Shown here: in pieces, positions 41,720 to 49,989 of the stretch
Layout: the number at the start of each line of letters is the position of its first letter
Position numbering within the stretch: position 1 is the first letter of the stretch
Assembly: GCF_023559245.1 (NCBI RefSeq)
Contig: NZ_CP097462.1
Span: forward strand, 1,364,001 to 1,428,000
Source of the DNA: Sphingomonas sp. KRR8
GTDB taxonomy: Bacteria; Pseudomonadota; Alphaproteobacteria; Sphingomonadales; Sphingomonadaceae
Direction: 5' to 3'
Length of the DNA stretch: 64,000 bases
The notes under the pieces: generated by a model
What the model saw: only the letters and a program-made list of their open reading frames with translations
What the model was told of the DNA's origin: nothing
Databases searched by the model: none
Program-made: the position numbers and the translations under genes

Positions 41720-43081
41720 CTACCGGCCTTCGGATACGCTCGGCAGGTCGACCAACGGCGTTCCTCCATCGTCCAACGGCCGCTCGGCAGTTAGGTCATC
41801 GCCCTCCGACCGGGCAATGGCGGCGGTGACCGACACGTCAGCGATGACGTTGCCCAATGTCCGGAAAATGTCGGGAATGGTCTCGACCGCGATCAGCAGT
41901 GCCAGCGGCTCGATCGGCACCCCCATCGCCAGGCTGATCGGCGCGATCGAGGTGTAGAAGCTAAGCTGTCCCGGAAGGCTCACCGCACCGATCGAGGCCA
42001 GCGCACCAATGGCAATGCCTGCGATCAACGCTGGCAGCGGCAGGGCAATGCCGAACCAGTGCGCGACATAGACGGCCACGCCAACGTTCATGGCCGGCCC
42101 GGTCGCCCGCAGCAGCGCCACGGCCATTGGCAGCAGGATGTCCGCCTTGCCCTCGTCCACCCCAAGCCGGCGCGCGGCCTCGAGCATGGCGGGCAGGGAG
42201 GCAAGTGACGATCGGGTCGAAATAGCGACCGCGGCCGGGCCGACCATGGCGCTCAGCAAGCGCCCAGGCGGCACGCGTGCGAGCAGCAACCCTACTGCCA
42301 GCGCGGCCAGAGTCACCACCACGCCCAGCAAGGACACGAGCACCACATAATGCGCCACCGCGCCCAACGCCGAACCACCGGCCCCCGCCCCAACGGTGAA
42401 CGCCAGCGCCAGCACACCGGCGGGCGCGAGCCACAGGACCCAGCCGATCACGCGCAGCATCGCATCGCCAATCGCCTGGAAGAAGGACAGGGCCACTCGA
42501 CGATTGTCGCTGCCGACCTTCGCCAGCGCGAAGGCAAAGATCACCGTGAACACGACCAGCGGCAGGATCTGGTCGTTTGCCGCCGCTGCCACGGGGTTCG
42601 GCGGGATAATCGACTTGAAGAAGTCGGCAACCGTCGGCACCGCGTTCGCGGTCTGGCTCTGGTCGATCCCGGCCAGCCCTGCCCTGAGCGCCGCTGCGCC
42701 CTGCGCGGGCAAGGGAAACAGGTCGGTGAGCAGCTTCATGCCGAAGCCGCCCACCGCGGAGGAAAAGATGTAAAAGCCCATGAACCAGGCGATGGCCTTG
42801 GCCGTGATGCCACCGGCGCGGGCGGCGTCCGCGCTGCCGACGATGCCGTTCACCAGCAAGGCGATGACCAGCGGAATGACCGTCATCCGCAACCCGTCGA
42901 GCCACAATCCGCCGACCAGGCTGGCGACCTGTACCACCGGCTCGCGCCAGCCATCGCCGGACTTGCCCACCAGCACGCCCAGCACCAGCCCGACCAACAA
43001 TGCCCCAAGGATCAGCCAAGCACCCCGGCTGCTGCTGGCTGGCGCCAACTCACTTCCTGCGGCGCGCGGCGCGACGCTCAT
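41720..43081 (-). CDS. Dicarboxylate/amino acid:cation symporter (DctA/GltP family)
   Basis: A 453-residue secondary transporter of the DAACS family. Eight or more helices are evident. Diagnostic segments are GGLWLDGLRMTVIPLVIALL (HP1 region precursor), VGPAAVAISTRSSLASLPAM (serine-rich hairpin HP1), MAVALLRATGPAMNVGVAVY (the TM7 NMDGT equivalent, here with RATGPAMN) and SIGAVSLPGQLSFYTSI (HP2). The NMDGT motif is altered, so ion coupling or substrate may differ. It overlaps the methyltransferase-like gene by ATGA. Confidence 0.85.
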   Translation of the reverse strand: MSVAPRAAGSELAPASSSRGAWLILGALLVGLVLGVLVGKSGDGWREPVVQVASLVGGLWLDGLRMTVIPLVIALLVNGIVGSADAARAGGITAKAIAWFMGFYIFSSAVGGFGMKLLTDLFPLPAQGAAALRAGLAGIDQSQTANAVPTVADFFKSIIPPNPVAAAANDQILPLVVFTVIFAFALAKVGSDNRRVALSFFQAIGDAMLRVIGWVLWLAPAGVLALAFTVGAGAGGSALGAVAHYVVLVSLLGVVVTLAALAVGLLLARVPPGRLLSAMVGPAAVAISTRSSLASLPAMLEAARRLGVDEGKADILLPMAVALLRATGPAMNVGVAVYVAHWFGIALPLPALIAGIAIGALASIGAVSLPGQLSFYTSIAPISLAMGVPIEPLALLIAVETIPDIFRTLGNVIADVSVTAAIARSEGDDLTAERPLDDGGTPLVDLPSVSEGR

Positions 43082-43845
43082 CGCGGCTTGCGAAACTTGT
43101 AGACGACGCGATCGGTCTGCCCGCGGATGCTCTTGTCGAACACCAGCTTGCTGTGATCGTCGGCCGGATTGCGGAGCAACGGGCTCTCCGCCTCCAGCTT
43201 GAACCCCGCCCGCTCGAAATCGGCACGGATGATCGCCGGATCGATTCGGTGCAGCGCCTCGACGCTCTGGCGTGGATCGCTGCCAGCCACGGCGACATGG
43301 TCGACAACGCCGACCACTCCGCCGGGCTTTATCGCCGCGAACAGCTTCTGGACGAAGGCGTTCGGGTCCATCCGCGGAATACCGCGCTGGGCGCTCTGCC
43401 AGTAGGTGTCGTGGTAATCCAGGTTGATCAGCGCGAAGTCGTAAGCCCGATCTGGCCATACCGGCGCTTCGAAGGGGCTGACGATCACTGCCACGTTGCT
43501 CAGGCGCCCGGCACCCTTTTGCCAGGTGTCGAGCCCGTGCTGGGTATAAAATTGGGTTGGCTGCCAGACCGTGACCAGGCCCCGTGGGCCGACGACCGGC
43601 GCATTGATCTCGGCCCAATATCCGTTGAGCCCGAACATATCGAGGATACGCATTCCGCGTCGAACGCCAAAGAAGCTGAGCAACTCGGCAGGCTTGCGAC
43701 CGGCGTCGAGCGCGACATTGTCGGCGCTGCGGTTGGCGGTCGCCGCCACGGCTTGGGCGATGGTCGGGTTCGGAGCGGCAGCAAGCGGCGCCATCGCCAA
43801 TCCGCCAAGCAAGGCCGCGGCTGTCAGCAATCGAAAACTGCGCAT
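43078..43845 (-). CDS. Exported methyltransferase-like protein
   Basis: A 255-residue protein with a signal peptide (LTAAALLGGLAMAPLAAA). A Rossmann-type methyltransferase core follows (ILDMFGLNGYWAEI in the motif I position, IKPGGVVGVVDHVAV as the post-motif strand). Motif I lacks the usual GxGxG, so SAM binding is doubtful. This class of predicted exported methyltransferases (COG4798-like) is widespread in sphingomonads without known substrate. Its stop overlaps the symporter start (ATGA), so the two are coupled, which suggests a common metabolite. Confidence 0.78.
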   Translation of the reverse strand: MRSFRLLTAAALLGGLAMAPLAAAPNPTIAQAVAATANRSADNVALDAGRKPAELLSFFGVRRGMRILDMFGLNGYWAEINAPVVGPRGLVTVWQPTQFYTQHGLDTWQKGAGRLSNVAVIVSPFEAPVWPDRAYDFALINLDYHDTYWQSAQRGIPRMDPNAFVQKLFAAIKPGGVVGVVDHVAVAGSDPRQSVEALHRIDPAIIRADFERAGFKLEAESPLLRNPADDHSKLVFDKSIRGQTDRVVYKFRKPR

Positions 43846-44164
43846 CGAATATTCCTCCCTATTGTCCCTTGCCTAGCCCGGTAGCCAGCAACCTTCCAGC
43901 ATGTCCCGCCGGCCAGCCAATTGAAGGCCGGCTGCAGCACGGCGCCACTCGCCGCCAGAAGGAACAGCGAATGTCGCGACGAACCCGAGCCCTGCCCTTC
44001 AACTCGCCAGGATGATTGTGGCACGCCCGCCGCGGCCCTGCCACTTGCTCGGAAGGCTCGGCCTCACCGCGCCTCTCAGGCACCCCATCGCTTTTAATCC
44101 AGGGCAGCCGAACCCCACGGGGGTACCGTGCGTTTGCAGGCCAATCACTCACGTAAGGAGAATA

Positions 44165-44614
44165 ATGATGGCCGAGACCGGTACCACGACCCTCGAGACC
44201 CTCACCACCACCCTCATCGACTCCATCAACGGCTATCGCGATGCGGCGAGCAACGCGGAGTCCAGCAACTTCCAGCAGCTGTTCCGCTCGATGGCCGATG
44301 ATCGCAGCCAGGTCGTCGAAAACCTGCGTTCGGAGATCCGACGGCTTGGCGGCAACCCGCCCGACGACGGCAGCTTTCTTGGCTCGACCCACCAGCGCTT
44401 CCTGGACCTGAAGGCCGCCGTCACCGGACGCGACGACAAGGCGATCATCAACGAGGTCGAGCGCGGCGAGGACTATCTTAAGGAGAAGTTCGAAGCCGCT
44501 CTCAAAAGTGACGATCTTCCAACCGAAAGCCGCTCAGCGATCGAGCGCGCCTATCAGTCGGTGCGCCAGGGCCATGACAAGGTCAGCTCGCTCAAGCACG
44601 GCATGGAGGCCTGA
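44165..44614 (+). CDS. DUF2383 four-helix-bundle protein (PA2169 family)
   Basis: A 149-residue soluble helical protein: LETLTTTLIDSINGYRDAAS, FQQLFRSMADDRSQVVENL, SEIRRLGGNPPDDGSFLG and AIINEVERGEDYLKEKFEAAL match the ferritin-like DUF2383/PA2169 pattern. AAGGAGA precedes the ATG at 44165. Members are often induced by stress, and no enzymatic function is known. It is followed 3 bp later by a DUF3597 gene. The 319 bp upstream contain a GCCGGCC/GGCCGGC palindrome at about 43906-43930 and otherwise nothing I can name. Confidence 0.85.
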   Translation: MMAETGTTTLETLTTTLIDSINGYRDAASNAESSNFQQLFRSMADDRSQVVENLRSEIRRLGGNPPDDGSFLGSTHQRFLDLKAAVTGRDDKAIINEVERGEDYLKEKFEAALKSDDLPTESRSAIERAYQSVRQGHDKVSSLKHGMEA

Positions 44615-44617
44615 GCC

Positions 44618-45037
44618 ATGAGCCTCTTTGGCAAGATCAAGGACGCCATCTTCGGTCACAAGGCGGCCGCCCCGACCGAGCGTCCGCAGATCCCCGCCGG
44701 CATGGCTGGCGGCCCCCCGGCGCAGCAGCAGCAGCAGCAGGGTGGAGTCGCGACGGCACAGCAGCCGCAGCAACAGCAGGTCGATGTCGACCAGGTGTTG
44801 CAGCAGATTTCCCAGGAGAAGGGCAATCCGCAGCTCAACTACAAGACGTCGATCGTCGACCTGATGAAGCTGCTCGGCATCGATTCCAGCCTCGATAACC
44901 GCAAGGAACTGGCGAAGGAGCTCGGCTACACCGGCCAGCTCGACGGCAGTGCCGAGATGAACATCTGGCTGCACAAGGCAACAATGAAGCAGCTCGCTGC
45001 CAATGGCGGCAAGGTGCCGCAAAGCATGTTGGACTAG
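44618..45037 (+). CDS. DUF3597 domain protein
   Basis: A 139-residue protein: MSLFGKIKDAIFGHKA, a Gln-rich low-complexity middle (QQQQQQ and QQPQQQQ runs), then the DUF3597 domain (NYKTSIVDLMKLLGIDSSL, RKELAKELGYTG, MNIWLHKATMKQLAANGGKV). The C-terminal domain is a small helical fold related to phage or peptidoglycan-binding-like proteins; the role is unknown. It is the last gene of a two-gene unit with the DUF2383 gene and is followed by a terminator. Confidence 0.88.
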   Translation: MSLFGKIKDAIFGHKAAAPTERPQIPAGMAGGPPAQQQQQQGGVATAQQPQQQQVDVDQVLQQISQEKGNPQLNYKTSIVDLMKLLGIDSSLDNRKELAKELGYTGQLDGSAEMNIWLHKATMKQLAANGGKVPQSMLD

Positions 45038-45064
45038 GTCCTCGTCAAATTAAGCGTGTGGTGA

Positions 45065-45097
45065 GGGCGGTGGCAGCGATGCCGCCGCCCTTATCGT
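45065..45097 (+). terminator. Terminator of the DUF2383-DUF3597 unit
   Basis: An 11-bp stem GGGCGGTGGCA/TGCCGCCGCCC with one G-U pair closes GCGA (45065-45090), then TTATCGTT. Its loop half (TGGCAGCGATGCCG) is the same as in the opposing hairpin at 45199-45224. Confidence 0.8.
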
Positions 45098-45189
45098 TAG
45101 TGCCGCCCAAGATTCCGGCTCTCCTGCGGGCTGTAGTTGCTCGCGCTATCACGACTTCGACCGCGCTCATCCGCCTGCGGGGACCCACA

Positions 45190-45224
45190 ACGCGAAATGG
45201 GGGCCGGCATCGCTGCCAGCCCCC
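45190..45224 (-). terminator. Terminator-like hairpin for a leftward transcript
   Basis: On the minus strand GGGGGCTGGCA/TGCCGGCCCCC closes GCGA, followed by ATTTCGCGTTG, a weak U-run. It would end a minus-strand transcript that comes from the gene-poor interval to its right. Confidence 0.6.
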
Positions 45225-45905
45225 ACTGCGCCGAGTCTTGGATCAGCCGGTGTTCGCTTCGCGGTTGGGCCTTGGGACCCTCCCCTTTCACGATCCTTGC
45301 ATACCAGCTCAGGCGTCGCGTTCGTTTCAAGCGTCGCTTCCTCATCGGAAGCCCTTCTCCCCGCCCCGACTGGCCTGCCCCCCTTGCGAAAGGCTGCCCT
45401 GTCGAAATCGGTTCTGCCGTCGCTCGCCTACCAGGCTTCCTTGCGAAAGCCCTTCTTGCGGCCACCTCTCCTTGCGGCGTGGTGACTTCGCTTCGGCTGT
45501 CTTCATCTCCTGCCGTCCGGATCTTCGACCTTGCGGTGTCCAACCCAGACTTGCCGGAGCCTCGGACCGAGCCTGGCGTCTTGCGACCACCAGACCATCG
45601 CCTGTCGTTCCGCGGCCCTTCTTGGGATGATCGCTCGTCTCGCCGTCCTGTTCGATCCGAAGACCGGTCATTCGTGCGAAGCGAAGAAGACCATCTCTTC
45701 CGGCGCCTCTTGCCGACATCGCTCTCCGGAGATCCTCCTCGGGACCGGCGGCATCCTGGGGAAGCCTTCGTGCCCGTGAATTCCACTCCGGCGCCTTCGC
45801 CGGCGGAGATCGGATGCTTGGTCCCCTTCCAGTTGTTTCCGGTTCCTTGCGGTTCCGGGCCCTTCCGGCCGGGGCTGCTGCCCCCGATCACCCTTGTAAG
45901 ATGAC
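45199..45905 (-). other. Gene-poor interval with RNA-like structure; candidate long ncRNA
   Basis: Between the DUF3597 terminator and the helicase gene about 940 bp contain no convincing protein. Frames on both strands are open only because the sequence is GC-rich, and none has a ribosome site plus protein-like composition. The minus strand is strongly purine-rich. It contains seven CGCAAG motifs (plus-strand CTTGCG at 45383, 45440, 45455, 45471, 45530, 45580, 45846), most within short stems closed by GCAA, such as CTTTC-GCAA-GGAAG. Other hairpins are GGGGC-AGCA-GCCCC near 45875 and palindromic TCTCCGGAGA near 45724. The terminator-like hairpin at 45199 fits a leftward transcript. The alternative is a decayed Arg/Lys/Gly-rich coding region. 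Confidence 0.4.
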
Positions 45906-46038
45906 CCTCTTTCCGAGTCGCGCAAAGCGGAATCGAAAGCGCCAAGGCTGTGGATAACGGGGAAATTGGGCGTAACATGCCGCTCCCATAACTTTCTCGC
46001 AAGTTGCCGTTTCGTTCCGCGCGCCCTACCTCGGCAAA

Positions 46039-48411
46039 GTGTCCGAACCCGTACTCGCTCCCGCCGCTCAACCCGAGCCTGGTTACCTGCAAGGCCTGAA
46101 CGCGCCGCAGCGTGAGGCCGTGCTGACCACCGATGGTCCAGTGCTGGTCCTCGCCGGGGCGGGCACCGGCAAGACGGCAGCGCTGACCGCCCGCCTCGCG
46201 CACCTGATCGCCACGCGCCGCGCCTGGCCGAGCCAGATTCTTGCCGTTACCTTCACCAACAAGGCCGCCCGCGAGATGAAGGAGCGGGTCAGCCGTATCA
46301 GTGGGGGCGCGATCGAGGGCATGCCCTGGCTCGGCACTTTCCATTCGATCGGCGCCAAGATGCTGCGCATCCATGCCGAACTGGCTGGGCTGCAGAGCAA
46401 CTTCACCATCCTCGACACAGACGATCAGCTGCGGCTGCTGAAACAGCTCATCACGGCTGCGAACCTCGACGAGAAGCGCTGGCCTGCCCGCCAGCTCGCC
46501 TCCTGCATCGACCGCTGGAAGAACAAGGGCCTCGTCCCCGCCGACGTGGACGCGGGCGAAAGTGAGGCGTTCGCCAATGGTCGCGGCGGTGAGCTCTACG
46601 CCCAGTACCAGGAGCGCTTGAAAACGCTCAACGCCTGCGACTTCGGCGACCTCTTGCTGCACATGTTGACGGTGTTCCGCACCCATGCGGACGTGCTCGA
46701 GCAGTATCGGGAGCGTTTTCGCTACATACTGGTCGACGAATATCAGGACACCAACGCCGTCCAGTATGAGTGGCTGAAGATGCTGGCCGAACCGCGGCGG
46801 AACCTCTGCTGCGTCGGCGATGACGACCAGTCGATCTACAGCTGGCGCGGCGCGGAGGTCGCCAACATCCTGCGGTTCGAGCAGGATTTCCCCGGAGCGG
46901 CGGTGATCCGACTTGAGCAGAACTATCGCTCGACCCCGCACATCCTGGGTGCCGCCAGCGGCCTTATCGCCCACAATAGCGGCCGCCTCGGCAAGACCCT
47001 GTGGACCGAGGTCGACGCCGGCGACAAGGTGAAGGTGGTGGGCGTCTGGGACGGCCCGGAAGAAGCCCGCCGCGTCGGCGAGGACGTCGAGGCCCACCAG
47101 CGTTCGGGCGGCAGTCCCGACGATGTCGCCATCCTCGTCCGCGCGTCCTTTCAGACCCGCGAATTCGAGGAGCGTTTCATCGCCATCGGCCTCCCCTACC
47201 AGATCGTCGGCGGCTTCCGTTTCTATGAGCGCGCCGAGATTCGCGACGCGCTCGCTTATCTGCGACTGATCCAGTCGCCCGCCGACGACCTTGCGTTCGA
47301 GCGGATCGTCAACACACCCAAGCGCGGGCTGGGCGACAAGGCGGTAGCCGCCATCCATCGCCACGCCCGAGGCGCGGGCCTTCCGCTGCTGCTCGCCGCC
47401 GCGCAGATGCTCGACTCCGACGAAATGACCCCGCAGGCGCGCCGCAGTCTTGGCAGGTTCGTTGGTGACTTCGCGCGCTGGCGGCAAATGCATCTCTCCA
47501 CGGCGACGGACGGCGCAAACGTGCCGGCCGAACCCCACGCCAACCGCTCAGCCCCGCATGCGGAACTCGCCCGCCTGATGCTCGAGGAATCCGGCTACAC
47601 CGCCATGCTTCAAGCAGAACGTTCCGCCGAAGCTGCGGGCAGGCTCGAAAACCTCGCCGAGCTTGCCCGCGCGATGGAGGAATATGAAAATCTCTCCGCT
47701 TTCCTCGAACACGTCAGCCTGGTGATGGACAACGACTCCAACCGCGGCGGTGAAAAGGTGACTGTGATGACCATCCACGCCGCCAAGGGCCTGGAATTCC
47801 CGATCGTCTATCTCGCTGGCTGGGAAGAAGGCGTCTTCCCGTCTCAGCGCGCCGTTGACGAGGGCGGCCTCGCCAGCCTGGAGGAGGAGCGACGCCTTGC
47901 CTACGTCGCGATCACCAGGGCGCGGCGCCAGGCGACCATCTTCCACGCCGCGAACCGCCGCATCTATGGCCAATGGACCAGTTCCATCCCCAGCCGTTTC
48001 ATCAGCGAATTGCCGGCCGATCATGTCGAGCAGGAAACCACCATGACTGGCGGTGAGTCACTCTGGCGGGCGCAGTGGAGCGAGTATGGCGACCCGTTCG
48101 CCCATGTCGCCCGTGCAAGCTCGCGGGGCCCGGGCTTCCAGCGCGCTGCGTCGGATTTCCGTGCCCAGCTCGACGACCGCACTGGGCGTCCAGCGCACCG
48201 CGCGGGGGTGGTCCGACCGCCCGTGGAGGTCCGCGCGAGCGCCGTCAGCCTCGGCAACAAGGGACGCGACGACCTTTCGCTGGGCCAGCGCGTGTTCCAC
48301 GGCAAGTTTGGCTACGGGACCATTGCGCTCATTGAAGGAAACAAGCTCGAGATCGATTTCGAGCACGCCGGCCGCAAGCGCGTGCTCGACAGCTTCGTCA
48401 GCGTGGGCTGA
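46039..48411 (+). CDS. UvrD/PcrA-type ATP-dependent DNA helicase
   Basis: A 790-residue superfamily 1A helicase for DNA repair and replication restart. Motifs in order: Walker A AGAGTGKT (residues 39-46), TFTNKAAREMKERV (Ia), GTFHSIGAKMLR, VDEYQDTN (II), DDDQSIYSWRGAEV (III), LEQNYRST (IV), MTIHAAKGLEFPIVYLAGWE (V) and AITRARRQ (VI). The C-terminal FHGKFGYGTIALIEG tail is the PcrA/UvrD tudor-like domain that contacts RNA polymerase. It starts with GTG at 46039 without a clear ribosome site. It stands alone. Confidence 0.95.
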   Translation: MSEPVLAPAAQPEPGYLQGLNAPQREAVLTTDGPVLVLAGAGTGKTAALTARLAHLIATRRAWPSQILAVTFTNKAAREMKERVSRISGGAIEGMPWLGTFHSIGAKMLRIHAELAGLQSNFTILDTDDQLRLLKQLITAANLDEKRWPARQLASCIDRWKNKGLVPADVDAGESEAFANGRGGELYAQYQERLKTLNACDFGDLLLHMLTVFRTHADVLEQYRERFRYILVDEYQDTNAVQYEWLKMLAEPRRNLCCVGDDDQSIYSWRGAEVANILRFEQDFPGAAVIRLEQNYRSTPHILGAASGLIAHNSGRLGKTLWTEVDAGDKVKVVGVWDGPEEARRVGEDVEAHQRSGGSPDDVAILVRASFQTREFEERFIAIGLPYQIVGGFRFYERAEIRDALAYLRLIQSPADDLAFERIVNTPKRGLGDKAVAAIHRHARGAGLPLLLAAAQMLDSDEMTPQARRSLGRFVGDFARWRQMHLSTATDGANVPAEPHANRSAPHAELARLMLEESGYTAMLQAERSAEAAGRLENLAELARAMEEYENLSAFLEHVSLVMDNDSNRGGEKVTVMTIHAAKGLEFPIVYLAGWEEGVFPSQRAVDEGGLASLEEERRLAYVAITRARRQATIFHAANRRIYGQWTSSIPSRFISELPADHVEQETTMTGGESLWRAQWSEYGDPFAHVARASSRGPGFQRAASDFRAQLDDRTGRPAHRAGVVRPPVEVRASAVSLGNKGRDDLSLGQRVFHGKFGYGTIALIEGNKLEIDFEHAGRKRVLDSFVSVG

Positions 48412-48467
48412 CGGAACCGCGGCGGCGATGACGCGCTGCATAGGGATAATCCATCAAGGAGCCCGTT

Positions 48468-48710
48468 ATGCCGTCCGCCGTCATTTACCGAATGATCCTG
48501 CCTGACCACGAATGTCCGTTCGGTCGTCGCGCCAAGGAGTTGCTCGACGAGAACGGGTTCGACGTCGAAGAGCATATCCTTTCCAGCCGTGAGGAGGTCG
48601 AGGACTTCAAGCAGGAGCACGGTGTCGCAACCACACCGCTGATCTGGGTCGATGGAGAGCAGATCGGCGGCAGTGCCGAGCTGGAGAAGTTCCTGAGCGC
48701 CCACGTCTGA
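48468..48710 (+). CDS. Glutaredoxin-like protein with CPFG active site
   Basis: An 80-residue thioredoxin-fold protein: VIYRMILPDHECPFGRRAKELL, VEEHILSSREEVEDF, then VATTPLIWVDGEQIGGSAEL. The active site is CPFG, so only one catalytic Cys is present, and the usual TVP cis-proline motif is TTP. That makes a monothiol mechanism or Fe-S carriage more likely than classic dithiol reduction. It starts 57 bp after the helicase gene and ends in its own strong terminator. Confidence 0.85.
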   Translation: MPSAVIYRMILPDHECPFGRRAKELLDENGFDVEEHILSSREEVEDFKQEHGVATTPLIWVDGEQIGGSAELEKFLSAHV

Positions 48711-48732
48711 TCCGAATCGGCACTGGTTTCTC

Positions 48733-48772
48733 AAAAGCCCCGCTTCCACCCTTTGGAAGCGGGGCTTTTCCT
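48733..48772 (+). terminator. Rho-independent terminator of the glutaredoxin gene
   Basis: A perfect 16-bp stem from 48733-48748 (AAAAGCCCCGCTTCCA) with 48754-48769, loop CCCTT, ending TTTTCCTT. The A-run in front makes it work in both directions. Confidence 0.93.
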
Positions 48773-48879
48773 TGCATTCCAACGAGAATCTCCGTTCCGC
48801 AAGCGTCATCACAGGAACAGTCGCGCACCTGCTCCGTTCTACTTTCAAAAGAAGTCAACTGAATTTTGCAGGTGTAAAG

Positions 48880-49425
48880 ATGAACAAGCTAGCGATTGCG
48901 CTGGCGGCGTCGGGGATGCTCGCCCTTTCAATTCCCACTGCCGCCTCGGCCTCGATGGAAACGGAAGAAGCTAAGATGGCGGCGGCCAGTGCGGCCGACA
49001 CCGCTCGAATGGACATGATGGACACCTTCGGACCCAAGGTCCTCAAGCCCGGGCAATATGTCTGGGCGAACGACCCTGGCAGCGGGCCCGCCCGCGTGGT
49101 CGTCAGCCTGACCGACCAGATGGCATATGTATATCGCGGTGATCGCCTGGTCGGAGTCACCACCATCTCGAGCGGCAAGCCCGGCAAGGACACCCCGACC
49201 GGCATCTTCAACGTGCTGGAAAAACAGCCGATGTACCGCAGCAAGAAGTACGACAACGCCGCCATGCCGTTCATGCAGCGGATCGATACCTACGGAATTG
49301 CACTGCACGCTGGCCGCAACCCGGGCGAACCCGCCAGCCACGGCTGCGTGCGTCTGCCGAGCGCGTTCGCGGCCAAGCTTTATCAGGTGACCAGCGTCGG
49401 GACGCCCGTTCTTATCGGCGCCTGA
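48880..49425 (+). CDS. L,D-transpeptidase (YkuD), exported
   Basis: A 181-residue periplasmic enzyme with a signal peptide (IALAASGMLALSIPTAASA) and a YkuD domain (PARVVVSLTDQMAYVYRGDR, TTISSGKPGKDTPTGIFNV). The catalytic motif is ALHAGRNPGEPASHGCVRLP, with the nucleophilic Cys and preceding His. Such enzymes make 3-3 peptidoglycan crosslinks or attach proteins to murein. The ATG at 48880 with AGGTG upstream gives the signal peptide; the extra 36 upstream codons overlap the promoter region. Fits with the cell-wall recycling genes elsewhere in the window. Confidence 0.92.
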   Translation: MNKLAIALAASGMLALSIPTAASASMETEEAKMAAASAADTARMDMMDTFGPKVLKPGQYVWANDPGSGPARVVVSLTDQMAYVYRGDRLVGVTTISSGKPGKDTPTGIFNVLEKQPMYRSKKYDNAAMPFMQRIDTYGIALHAGRNPGEPASHGCVRLPSAFAAKLYQVTSVGTPVLIGA

Positions 49426-49575
49426 TGCAGCTTAAGCGACGGCCCTCCCCCTTGCCGCCGCGACCCGCCGGCGCCGCGCTCCCCCGCGCGGCGCCGGCTT
49501 CATTCGGGAGAGTTGCTGCGCCCGCTTGTCGCCCAGAGGCTTGCCCGGGCACCGTCTTCCGCATTGCATTGCGGA

Positions 49576-49989
49576 ATGAGCGACCGTGTTCCTGTTGTCG
49601 TAATCAGTCGCGAGCACCTGCAAGAGGCCGGTGAAAGCTACTTCCAGCACCTCCGCTTTGCGGCGCTCGTGTCCGTTTTGCTGCTCGCGGCGGCCATTGC
49701 CTGCCTGATCCATGCCATGGTTCCGGCTTTCTGCCGTCGGTCGACCAGCTGCATGGTCGCACTGCTGACCCGGCTGTTCAGAGAGCGCGAGCGTCTGTCC
49801 GACACCATTCGCGAAGGGTCCGGGCCGCTGGTCCTGACTATGTTGCTGCTGCTGTGCATTCCACCGCTGGTGATGATGATCGCAGCGGGCGGGCAGGTAT
49901 TGCTCCTGCCGCTCGCCGCCACCTACCTGGCCGTGCCGCTCGCCTATCTGTTCAGCAACCTGACCTCGACCCCGTCGACTAGACTTTGA
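49576..49989 (+). CDS. DUF6356 family membrane protein
   Basis: A 137-residue protein. Residues 1-65 match DUF6356 (EHLQEAGESYFQHLRFAALV, ACLIHAMVPAFC, STSCMVALLTRLF) with one membrane helix. The C-terminal extension adds two more helices (LVLTMLLLLCIPPLVMMIA, VLLLPLAATYLAVPLAYLF), so it is longer than the family usual. The start is the ATG at 49576; the ribosome site is weak. Its last 11 bp overlap the convergent hemerythrin gene. Function unknown. Confidence 0.75.
   Translation: MSDRVPVVVISREHLQEAGESYFQHLRFAALVSVLLLAAAIACLIHAMVPAFCRRSTSCMVALLTRLFRERERLSDTIREGSGPLVLTMLLLLCIPPLVMMIAAGGQVLLLPLAATYLAVPLAYLFSNLTSTPSTRL

Noticed and set aside
45137..45904. 255-codon plus-strand frame in the gene-poor interval
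   Set aside because: Composition is Arg/Pro/Ser noise, no ribosome site, and no sign of a fold.
45949..45957. TGTGGATAA, a perfect DnaA box, upstream of the helicase gene
   Set aside because: A single 9-mer is expected about every other window of this size; no cluster, AT-rich region or replication gene accompanies it.
45097..47538. 813-codon minus-strand open frame running opposite the helicase gene
   Set aside because: It is open because of the GC-rich codon pattern of the helicase gene on the other strand; it has no ribosome site and no family features.
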